Assembly: GCA_024509875.1 (NCBI GenBank)
Contig: JAMPIV010009928.1
Span: forward strand, 712,001 to 776,000
Direction of reading: 5' to 3'
Source of the DNA: Oreohelix idahoensis
Taxonomy: Eukaryota; Mollusca; Gastropoda; Stylommatophora; Oreohelicidae
Length of the DNA: 64,000 bases
Below are positions 55,216 to 64,000 of this stretch, piece after piece. Made by a program: the position numbers and the translations under genes. The notes beneath the pieces are model-generated. The model saw only the letters and a list, made by a program, of their open reading frames with translations, made no database searches and had not been told where the DNA came from. Position 1 is the first letter of the stretch, and each line of letters opens with the position of its first letter.

Positions 55216-56850
55216 TTTTTTTTTGGTGGATTTTCTGCAGCTATTTCTAAAGCTTTTAGGATTGCCACTAATTCTGCTGTAAAGATGGATGTATTACCTG
55301 TTACTTTGTATCTTTTATAAATTTTTAATTTTGGTATTGCTATTCCTGCTCCTAAATGTCCTTCTTCATCTTTTGACCCATCTGTATATATAGTTAGGCT
55401 ATTATTTATATACCGTTCTATGTACTCTAGTGTTTTACTTTTTGCTGAGATTATGTCGTTAGATTTATTTATGATCTTTGTTAAGTGGGAGTCAGTTTCT
55501 GGCACTTTTAATTCCCATGGTGGGATCTTTGCTTTATACAGAGCACTACTGTTTATCGCATTAAATAGGTCTGGGTATTGATCCGCTTCATCCATTGTTT
55601 TCCACCCTAACGGGTATCTATTATGGTTTAATGGAATGTGGCCTATGTACTGGTTACCCCTATCAAAGGTTTTATGTGCTGGGTGAGTTGGATCTTTTGC
55701 CACTCTTGCCCAGTAGCTGAATCTCAGTTCTTTTCTCCTTAGCTCCAGGGGTATAATGCCTAGCGCTACTTCTAGTGCCTCTGCTGATGTTCCCTTTGAG
55801 GCACCTGCTATTATTGACAGTGCCTGGTTTTGGACTGTGTCTAGTTTTTTCTTATTGCTTGGGGCGGCTGATGCATAGACAACACTGGCATAGTCAAGTT
55901 TGCCCCTAATAAATGATTTATAGAAGGTTAACATGGTCTTATTGCAGGCGCCCCAACCACTTCCTTTCATATATCTTAGCATGTTAATAAGTCCCCTACT
56001 GCTTTGCACTAATAGGTCTATGTGTTTGTTCCAGTTTAGTTGCTGGTCTAATACCATACCCAGAAATCTAGTTGATTTTGCTGTGCATACTTTTTGCTCA
56101 TTAATGCTTATGTCAATTATATTGTTTTTAATTACACGCCCTCTACTGAAGATCATTCCTATGGTTTTTTTTAACGTTTAGATTAAATCCCCACTTGTTC
56201 ATCCAGTCAGATACTTTATCCATTTGCCTTTGTACTGTTTTATAGAGGAATGGGAGATTTCTTCCCGTTCTCCATATCGCAGCGTCATCTGCAAACTGGG
56301 ATAAGTTGTTTTTTAAGTCTTTAAACTCGTCGCCTGCCTAGGTCGTTGACCATAATCGTAAAGATAGATGGTGATATTACTGATCCCTGGGGAATTCCAT
56401 TCTGTTGCTCATACACCTCAGATCTATCATTGTTTATTTGTACCGTGAAGTATCTATCCTGCAGGAAGTTTTCTAGATAATTGTAGGTTCTGCCTACTAT
56501 ACCTAATTTCCTGATTTTGTGTAGTGCACCCTCCCTCCAACACTCATCATATGCTCTTGCTACATCAAGGAATATTGCTACTGTCTTTTCATTCCTTTTG
56601 AAGCCTGTTTTAACATCATGTTCCAGCCTCAACAGTTGCTCTATTGTACTATGTTGGCTTCTAAAGCCTGCTTGGGTTGGACTGTACAAATTATGCTTTT
56701 CTAGATGAAATTTTAGTCTGCTGTTGACTATTGTTTCTAGAATTTTTCCTAGATGCGATGTTAACGATATTGGCCTGTATGAGCTGACATCATGTGTTTC
56801 CTTATCTGGCTTTAGTATGGGGATGACTACTGCTGTCTTCCATGAACACA
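55212..56850 (-). pseudogene. LINE reverse transcriptase, second family
   Basis: Motifs: SSYRPISLTSHLGK, SPTQAGFRSQHST, IFLDVARAYDECW, NGIPQGSVISPS and, in a second frame, the catalytic box as QFADDAAIW (Phe for the usual Tyr). The thumb includes FLGMVLDQQLNWNKHI and KLDYASVVYASA. Frames shift near 56340 and at a T8 run near 56166. The frame at 55212-56156 runs straight on into the start of RNase H (IYTDGSKDEEGH). Confidence 0.87.
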
Positions 56851-56903
56851 AAACAATCAGTGCCCCACGATCGTATTTATGGCAACTCTGCGTCAATTCC
56901 TAC

Positions 56904-57103
56904 CTGGCATGCACAAAATGGCCACAGCCAAGCGGCTCTAGCCGTTCTAGGGTTTGACCTATGACCTCTGCACACACGCCACAGAAGAGGTCCATCTCTT
57001 GTACCAGTTGCCTGGTAACGCCAGCGTGTCGACGAGCGCGTGAATCGTCTTTAGTGACCTCGCTGACCTGCTGCAGGCGGGCATGACAACGCAACATCTC
57101 AAG
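56904..57103 (-). CDS. Rapsyn-like protein, penultimate exon (helix and first half of RING-H2)
   Basis: Minus strand: acceptor tttttttcag at 57104, then a 200-bp exon, phase 0 at its start and phase 2 at its end (donor AG|GTAGGA at 56903). It encodes a charged helical segment (LEMLRCHARLQQVSEV...) then MDLFCGVCAEVIGQ and LGCGHFVHAR. This gives C-x2-C, C, H and H of a RING-H2 finger in the layout of rapsyn, where a coiled-coil segment precedes ELYCGLC. The first residues continue the TPR helix of exon 59891-59838. The remaining finger ligands come from exon 49977-49869. I infer a cytoplasmic scaffold protein that clusters receptors. Confidence 0.85.
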
Positions 57104-57209
57104 CTGAAAAAAATAAAAGGAACAGCAAAAATATACACTTGACTGCCTTGCCTGTCTCTCATCAGGCAAAGGCTTAGAAGCACCACAATTTTATTTATTT
57201 TTAAAATTA

Positions 57210-57282
57210 ACATTAAGCCTCATTTTGGAGAGGAGCGTCTCGTTCAGCCTAGACACAAGGTCCGTCGGTTATATTAGGCATC
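57210..57282 (-). repeat. Unclassified dispersed repeat (family B), reversed
   Basis: agcctcattttggagaggag, cgtctcgttcagcctagaca and aggtccgtcggttatattag are the reverse complement of the family B core. Confidence 0.6.
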
Positions 57283-57418
57283 ATACCAGCAACCCGCTAT
57301 CATCTTACATCTCACTTTGATACGTTGCATTAACTTTGTTAATGAGAGTTGAAGACTCGAAGTACAATTTTTTTCCAGTGAAGTAATGTTGCATCAAGTA
57401 ATACCTCATATTATCAAT

Positions 57419-57775
57419 GTCATTACTAATACTACTGCAGTAGTAGTAGTAGTAGTAGCAGCCGCTGCTGCCAAAGTAATGGGAGGAGCAGTAGTGGTCG
57501 CAGCAGCTGCTGCAACAACTAGTACTACAGCTGCTATCACTACTACAGTAGCTACTGCTACTACTACAGCTGATGTTACTTCTACTACTACAGATGCTGT
57601 TTCTTCTGCTGTTGCTGCTGCAACGAATGCTACTACTACTTCTACTACTGCAGCTGCTACTGCTTCTGCTACTACTACTAATACTTCGACTACTACTACT
57701 ACTAAAAACCACCAACACTACAAGCGTCCTGCTTTTACTACTATTACTACTGCTGCAAACACAGCTACACCCCTC
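57419..57775. repeat. Compound trinucleotide repeats (GTA/GCA, then ACT/GCT)
   Basis: Imperfect runs of TAG, GCN, CTA and CTG triplets give poly-Ser, Ala, Thr and Leu frames. This is an intronic microsatellite of the rapsyn-like gene, not a protein. Confidence 0.88.
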
Positions 57776-57784
57776 CCATTTACC

Positions 57785-58090
57785 ACCAGAAAATAGCCCC
57801 TTCAGTCATGACTGACTATGGGAATGCGCCCCGGAGGTGACAGCCCTCAGTTGCCCATTTTCCTCGTGTTCTTTTCGACGTTTTCTCCTCTCTTCTGCTG
57901 GCCATGACAGCTTCTTTTCGCTCAATCTGAGGTCGAGAGCATCGGCACTTGGTGCGATCGACAGGTTGCTGGATTTATGTCCAGTGCAGATTTATGTCCA
58001 GTGCGGATTTATGTCCAGTGCCCTCATGTCTGTCTTGCACGCATCTTTCATATACCTAAATCACCTCGAAAAATGTAAGGGGAAACTTTG
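57785..58090. repeat. Repeat-like segment with three copies of an 18-19-bp word
   Basis: gatttatgtccagtgc occurs three times at about 57970-58020, preceded by a segment (ctgactatgggaatgcgcc, tctgaggtcgagagcatcg) that looks like an interspersed repeat end. No coding content. Confidence 0.5.
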
Positions 58091-58249
58091 AAATACGTTT
58101 CGAGAACCTGGAGAAAAAGCATGTACCTAACAGGATTGTTAAGTCGTTCAATGTAGAAATAGAAAATGTAGTCTATTAATCACAACATGATCTCACTGAT
58201 ATGTGTGTGTGTGTGGATCTCGAAGCTAACACACTATTCTAAAATAAAA

Positions 58250-59045
58250 GCCTCATTGACTACTGTTACTGTTATTGTTGATCAGAATCGACGTCATTGC
58301 ACTCCGGGCAAACCCATAGGTGCTTAGTCTCCCTCAACAAATGTCGAAGGGAATGAATGCTAATTGTTCCTGTTGCGTACTGGTTATATACACGCTGGAT
58401 GCGTCCTCTCATTCATTCATTCCTGCTGGTTTTACATTTGATGCCAAATTTCAGCAGTCTTAGCCTTGATGATTCACCGATTGCAGTGTCATTCTCTAAT
58501 AGGCGATCATGAATTGCCATCAGTTTTTCTTTCTTATCTATGTCCAATGCACCCTCTTTGGGTGCTCTTGAAGCTAGTCTGTCAGCTCTTTCATTGCCGC
58601 GTACCCCTGCATGACCAGGACAGTAGATCAATATCAGTTCTTGAAGATTCGATGATTATATGGAGGTTTTCCATTCATGTCGCAGCCATCCATTTTGAAC
58701 CTTTCGAAGCATGGACTGTGAGTCTGATACAATAACTGTCTTTGTTAATAAAGTGTCAGACACCCATCTTAAAGCAGCAGTAACTGCCTCTACCTCCATT
58801 CTCATGCTGGAGGTTGTTATCATGTAAGCCCCGCTATGTTCAGCGACGGTTCTGCCCTTTACTCTAGCAGAGAAGCCCCACCCAGATTTATTACCACAGA
58901 TTACAGACCCATCAGTGTACACAATGGTATCATCATCCCCAGCATGATCATTTATAAGCTGATCAATTTCCAGCTCTGCTCTCCCACTGGCCCAAGTTCT
59001 GCACTCTCTACCAAGGCTGATGATGACTTGCTGGTAGTTCATCCA
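58250..59045 (-). pseudogene. LINE RNase H domain and C-terminal region, third family
   Basis: Minus strand. First piece (59042-58656): IVYTDGSVICGNKSG (Asp), MRMEVEAVTAAL (Glu) and VSDSQSML (Asp). Second piece (58631-58413) in another frame: YCPGHAGVRGNERADRLAS (His, Asp). The Cys motif region VCPECNDVD is near 58290. A DNA-level relative is at 44060-44440. The RT is missing, so it is a fragment with one or two frameshifts, within the intron of the rapsyn-like gene. Confidence 0.85.
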
Positions 59046-59149
59046 GCTTTAAAATGTGAGACAAAGTGAAGAAGACATTGAAGGAACATTGTAAACTTTT
59101 AGGACAGAAAGTCACGGAGCAATGAAGGACAGCCAGTGACTACTGAAAC

Positions 59150-59539
59150 AATGTAAATATTGCTACAGAATACCCCAAGCTTTGTGCATAAGTTGAGCCA
59201 TTTCTACTTACATTCCCAAGTTTGTACATGGTTGAAGCTGGCTTTAGCCACGCAAATGCAGTTTTATCAAAGCAGAGGAAGAGAGTGAACCTGGAAGAGC
59301 ATAGTTACTTATGACTAAAACTCATCAATCTCCAACCAGATATCAATGACCTTGTTAATGTTCATCAGCAACATCCTTCCTATTATTAAATTTAACCAGT
59401 TCAATAAAAAGGTAGTGCTAATTTATTGTGCCTCTGTAATCGCTTCCTTATTTTATTTATTTATAATTTTTTTTAAACCGGGTTCGATTAAGTTCAAGGA
59501 TTCCATACTGGGGTCGAGACTAAAAAAGTTTGAGGACCC
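59150..59539 (+). pseudogene. hAT transposase C-terminal remnant with right end
   Basis: Readable EAGFSHANAVLSKQRKR and LINLQPDINDLVNVHQQHPS resemble the C-terminal hAT dimerisation region of ZBED/FAM200-like transposases (the GFS, L-KQRNR and DI--LV--HQ-HPSH landmarks). Stops interrupt it. The segment ends at 59539 with tttgaggacccctg, i.e. an inverted CAGGGGTCCTCAAA typical of hAT ends. The left end is not found. Confidence 0.65.
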
Positions 59540-59837
59540 CTGATCTAAAGGTTCTGTAGGGGGAATGAGCATCATCAAAACGCTTTTTTTTCCCCACGAT
59601 GGCGTCTGTTTGAATAACATGATGAAAGTAGATATATGCACGGGATAAATCAAACTCATAATACAATCGTGTACATACTAAATGCTTACCTCATTCTAAT
59701 AATTTTCTCTGTGTGTGTCCGCTTCTTCTTCTTCTTTTCATTTTTTTTTTTGGTTTCTTCCACTAGTCTCCAAATAGACACTCTTAAGATAGGAACACTA
59801 AATTACAAGACACTGCTTATCAAAAGCCTGCACTTAC

Positions 59838-59891
59838 CTTACATCCAATTTTTGCAGCAAGATCTAGTGCTTTCTCGTTGAGTTCTAGTGC
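59838..59891 (-). CDS. Rapsyn-like protein, TPR exon
   Basis: Minus strand: acceptor ttttcacag at 59892 and donor AAG|GTAAGTG at 59837 bound a 54-bp exon, phase 0 on both sides. It encodes ALELNEKALDLAAKIGCK, a typical TPR helix. In rapsyn the equivalent segment (an 18-residue ALD...DLAEEVGNK-like stretch) comes immediately before the segment found in exon 57103-56904, so order and phase agree. The exon is short and would be missed without its splice sites. Upstream TPR exons are expected beyond the right edge of the window. Confidence 0.75.
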
Positions 59892-60385
59892 CTGTGAAAA
59901 TACCAAACAAAAAAAGGCACATAAATAAACTAGATGCCCAAGCAGATCTAATTTACTACAAAGCTTGGAAAGAAGTATATTTTACGCTTCACATCAATTT
60001 TCAGATCATGTGTTAGTGCATGATAACATTTCGTTCTCACAGTTCGAAGAAGTCTCACAGGAAAATAATAATAAATATACAAAATATATATGGAGAATAA
60101 CAAAAACAACAACCCTTTTCTTCTTCGTCTTCGTTCGCTCTCAAATCATCACGTCTATCTTTCTTTTAAAGTTGCAAGTCCGACTCAGGTTTCTCTCTTA
60201 ACCATAAAGTTTATCCCTCAACTGGGTTGGAGACGGTTATGCAACCACTTCGTACCGCTCATGGACCGACAATTTTGGAGGACATGTACTACACGACTGT
60301 CTGTCCGATTTTTAATTTGTTGAACAAATGGTATTTGAGTCTGCAATGGCCGGTACTCCATCTAAAATGTATCACTTAATCTATT
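59892..60385. other. Intronic DNA, no exon recognised
   Basis: AT-rich, with a transposon-like scrap around 60100-60350 that I could not assign. Confidence 0.35.
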
Positions 60386-60387
60386 CA

Positions 60388-60689
60388 CGGTGATGAGTAG
60401 TATGAGACCCAAAGATGCAGCAATAGAGAATGGAGTCAGCGACCCATAGCTTGACTGCTTGCGTCAGCGAACCAGAGCTGACCACGACCCTACTCCACCT
60501 CCACGTGGTGGTCCTGGAAACAGGATGCATCACTGCAGTCTGGCTGAGAGAGTAGGGATCGAAGAAGGAAGGCAAACCCGGTCCCAAAAAATGCCGTGCT
60601 GAAGTCGGATGTGTCGGCCGAAAGGCGCAGATATCGCAGCTCCGGTGTAAACAGACACAACGCAACCAACGTCCTTTTCAGGACGAACG

Positions 60690-60705
<16 letters not shown>
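60388..60705 (-). repeat. Unclassified dispersed repeat (family C), reversed
   Basis: Reverse complement of the segment at 38765-39110 (ccacctccacgtggtggtcctgg, aggcaaacccggtcc, gtcggatgtgtcgg, cgtccttttcaggacg), ending in a (cgaa)n run. Confidence 0.7.
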
Positions 60706-61200
<495 letters not shown>

Positions 61201-61605
61201 GTATCCTTTCAATAGCACATGTATTTTTAGCATTATTTAAGCGTACAAAATTATCGAGGTAAAATAATAACATACATTTGTAACATCCAAACATAATCAA
61301 ATTTAAGGGGGGGGGAATTATTAATTAAAATAGATTAACAAAAATTAATACCTTAAAAAAAAAAAAAAAAAAACTAACAAACACTATCAAAACAATTCAT
61401 ACAGTAAATAAGACATAATTAGAAACGTAATCAGATAATGGTGGCATATAATAAGAACTCGTGACAATTTGGAAATCTGCTGAAATAGCTGGGACTTCAT
61501 GTGTTGTCAGCGCATGCGAAAAATGTTCCCACAGGTGAGCAACTTTGAGTCCCAAGCAGATACTGCCACAGGGAGTGAATTGTTGACGCCTCCACTACAC
61601 GAGAT
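61201..61605. other. AT-rich DNA without a recognised feature
   Basis: Contains a poly(A) run near 61355-61372 and nothing else I can support. Confidence 0.4.
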
Positions 61606-61611
61606 CCAGTT

Positions 61612-61655
61612 TTATGACCTATGCTCCTTAGGGAGGTAAAGGGTATTGACTGAAA
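61612..61655 (+). mobile_element. LINE 3'-end scrap
   Basis: gacctatgctccttagggag and gtaaagggtattgactga: the last 40 bp of the 23791-25475 LINE family. Confidence 0.55.
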
Positions 61656-61884
61656 GATGAGAATCATGCATATAGGCCCGTCTTGCATTTATCCCTTCCT
61701 CTTACTCATCTTTTATTGCTAGGTATCCAGACATTCTCCAGCATACTTAAGGTATTAGTTCAGAGGCGATGCAACATTATAAGTAGTATGAGGAAGAAGA
61801 AGAAGTATCGGTCTCTGTGTATTCATTTTGTCATTTTTATTTTCGATTATTGATGTTATCACTTCACATGTTAAATAACAACCC

Positions 61885-62262
61885 AGAGGTTATGGCTTTT
61901 CATAAATGGGTGCATGTGTAGAACAAAAAGATTGAAATGGCGCAACAAGTTCACTAATGTGGGAATCACAACAACAACCAGACAAGTGTTTGTGAAACAA
62001 GAGATGAGAAGAAGACGTTGGCGATGGACAGGACGCACATTGAGGAAATACCATTACCAGGTAGTCCTTGTTCTGTAATCCCCATGGGGTAGAGAAACAG
62101 AGATACGCCGAAAAATACACGGAGAAGAGAACTGGAGACACAAAGGAAAATAATGAGGAAGAAATGGTAATCCCTTGAGCTGCTGGCACGTGACAGGGGC
62201 ACTTGGAATAGGTGTGTTGAAAACCTATGTTCCATGGGGAGCAGAAGAGTAATGAATGAATA
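61885..62262 (+). mobile_element. LINE 3'-tail copy
   Basis: Plus-strand tail of the same family, diverged: caaccagacaagtgtttgtg, tggcgatggacaggacgcac, ggcacgtgacaggggcactt, ending ggggagcagaagagtaatga. One MTRTRQ-type unit position, not expanded. Confidence 0.75.
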
Positions 62263-62639
62263 CGGAATACATTCTGTCCATTACTTTTTATTGGAGCCAC
62301 CTTTTACCACGTTGCTCAAGCGCAACAATAGGCCATTTTGCCCCATCCTTTTCCAAATAAAATAAATAAATAAAACCGGGCATTAATTACGCGCACAACT
62401 TTACAGAAATGGTGAACTTATTATCATCTATATTTAGGTAACTTATAGAGAATGGAGCCACCATTGTAGATAGCCCCTCTTGAGAGAGCCACGTCAAAAA
62501 AAACAAAAACATGCTGTAGCAGTAGTTGTTTGTGTAGAAATTATTGTCATGATGAGGTTGCCAGTAGTTACGACACAAGATAATGTAGGTATTCTACGTA
62601 AACCGAGAAGCTAAATAAAAGGGTATATTCTGCATTACA

Positions 62640-63790
62640 GAAGAGAGGGGAATGGTGTTACAGAAGAGAGGGAAAAGGCGTTACAGAAGAGAGGGGAATG
62701 GTGTTACAGAAGAGAGGGGAATGGTGTTACAGAAGTGAGGGAAATGGCGTTACAGAAGAGAGGGGAATGGTGTTACAGAAGAGAGGAAAATGTCGTTATA
62801 GAAGAGAGGGGAATGGCGTTACAGAAGAAAGGAAAATGTCGTTACAGAAGAGAGGGGAATGGTGTTACAGAAGAGAGGGAAAATGCGTTACAGAAGAGAG
62901 GGGAATGGTGTTACAGAAGAGAGGGGAATGGTGTTACAGAAGAGAGGAAAATGTCGTTATAGAAGAGAGGGGAATGGTGTTACAGAAGAAAGGAAAATGT
63001 CGTTACAGAAGAGAGGGGAATGGTGTTACAGAAGAGAGGGAAAATGCGTTACAGAAGAGAGGGGAATGGTGTTACAGAAGAGAGGGGAATGGTGTTACAG
63101 AAGTGAGTGAAATGGCGTTACAAAAGAGAGGGAAATGGCGTTACAGAAGAGAGGGAAATGGCGTTACAGAAGAGAGGGGAATGACATTACAGAAGAGAGG
63201 GAAATGGTGTTACAGAAGAGAGGGGAATGGTGTTACAGAAGAGAGGGAAATGGTGTTACAGAAGAGAGGGGAATGGTGTTACAGAAGAGAGGGAAATGGC
63301 GTTACAGAAGAGAGAGGAATGGCAATGGCGTTACAGAAGAGAGGGAAATGGTGTTACATAAGAGAGGGGAATGGTGTTACAGAAGAGAGGGGAATGATGT
63401 TACAGAAGAGAGGGGAATGGTGTTACAGAAGAGAGGGAAATGGCGTTACAGAAGAAAGGGGAATGGCGTTACAGAAGAGAGGGAAATAGTGTTACAGAAG
63501 AGAGGGGAATGGTGTTACAGAAGAGAGGGGAATGGTGTTACAGAAGAGAGGGGAATGGTATTACAGAAGAGAGGGGAATGGTGTTACAGAAGAGAGGGGA
63601 ATGGCGTTACAGAAGAGAGGGAAATGGTGTAACAGAAGAGAGGGAAATGGCGTTACAGAAGAGAGGGGAATGGTGTTTCAGAAGAGAGGGGATTGGTGTT
63701 ACAGAAGACAAGGAAATGGCGTTACAGAAGAGAGGGGAAAGGCGTTACAGAAGAGAGGGGAATGGCGTTACAGAAGAGAGGGAAATTAAA
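62640..63790. repeat. 23-bp minisatellite, about 50 copies
   Basis: Unit gttacagaagagaggggaat plus 3 bases, with g/a variants and occasional unit-length changes. The unit is not a multiple of three and contains no stop in any plus-strand frame, so all three frames stay open and read the same 23-residue cycle. The long frames are therefore not evidence of a gene. Related flanks (gcattctgcgtaaa...) occur at 62590 and 63870. Confidence 0.93.
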
Positions 63791-64000
63791 CGAGGCAATC
63801 TCGTATATATATATATATTTTTTTTTTTTTCTTTGCGTTATAGAAGAGAAGGAAACGAAACAGGCCAATATAGGCATTCTGCGTAAAAGAAGACGAGGAA
63901 ACGAAAAAAGCTAATCTAGGCATTCTGTGTAAGAGATGACAAGGGAATGGAAAAAAGCTTGTGACATAATTTATGCGCTCTCTTCTCCTCTCCAGCAGTT

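Larger units (their letters stand above)
54565..56850 (-). mobile_element. LINE (RT plus RNase H), 5'-truncated, second family
   Basis: Minus strand, starting within RT at WKTAVVIPILKPDKE (about 56845) and running through RNase H to a stop at 54565. Its sequence is clearly distinct from the LINE at 18609-22776. It lies in the last intron of the rapsyn-like gene, about 50 bp from the upstream exon's donor. No target duplication could be placed. Confidence 0.88.

Noticed and set aside
57386..57815. Ala/Thr/Ser-rich and Leu-rich proteins
   Set aside because: Trinucleotide microsatellite read in different frames, in an intron.
62698..63632. Long basic protein of up to 263 residues
   Set aside because: Produced by a 23-bp repeat without stops; all three frames give the same cycle.

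Overview
This is an animal nuclear genome window. It has low gene density, spliced exons with GT/AG borders, tRNA-headed SINEs, micro- and minisatellites, and many transposon families in several states of decay. The types present (Ty3/Gypsy elements with integrase placed before reverse transcriptase, LINEs carrying RNase H, Tc1 and hAT transposons) together with a prokineticin/astakine-like gene and a rapsyn-like gene suggest a lophotrochozoan, most likely a gastropod mollusc. The phylum is an inference.

Two host genes are broken into small exons that a plain ORF scan misses, both on the minus strand. (1) A two-exon secreted cysteine-rich peptide of the prokineticin/astakine type has its signal-peptide exon at 25777-25697 and its ten-cysteine exon at 16634-16389. 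The 9.06-kb intron is filled by a Tc1 transposon that itself contains a LINE, by a second degenerate LINE, and by repeats. (2) The 3' end of a rapsyn-like gene has a TPR exon at 59891-59838, an exon ending in the first half of a RING-H2 finger at 57103-56904, and a terminal exon completing the RING at 49977-49869. Reading phases match at both junctions, and the 5' exons should lie beyond base 64000.

Layout. 1-4739: open gag-pol of a Gmr1-like Gypsy element (minus, 3' end outside the window). 4740-8385: its leader and presumably its LTR. 8388-11360: dead LINE. 12201-14973: a tandem-and-inverted SINE array inside a 12-bp target duplication. 15.7-25.9 kb: the prokineticin-like gene, with nested Tc1 (17802-23594) and LINE (18609-22776). 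26-30.6 kb: SINE and repeat debris plus a 20-bp minisatellite. 30611-38612: a second Gmr1-like element with LTRs but no reverse transcriptase. 39.4-43.3 kb: integrase scrap and a probable third long LTR. 44-48.8 kb: LINE fragments and a 36-bp minisatellite grown from LINE coding sequence. 49.9-59.9 kb: rapsyn-like exons whose introns hold a hAT element (51678-53725), LINEs and a hAT remnant. 60-64 kb: repeats, a GATA microsatellite and a 23-bp minisatellite.

The transposons do not form a cooperating system; the window mostly records nested insertion, template switching and tandem expansion. The most unusual structure is the TSD-flanked inverted SINE array. Next come the RT-less Gmr1-like element and the two minisatellites that arose inside LINE coding sequence.
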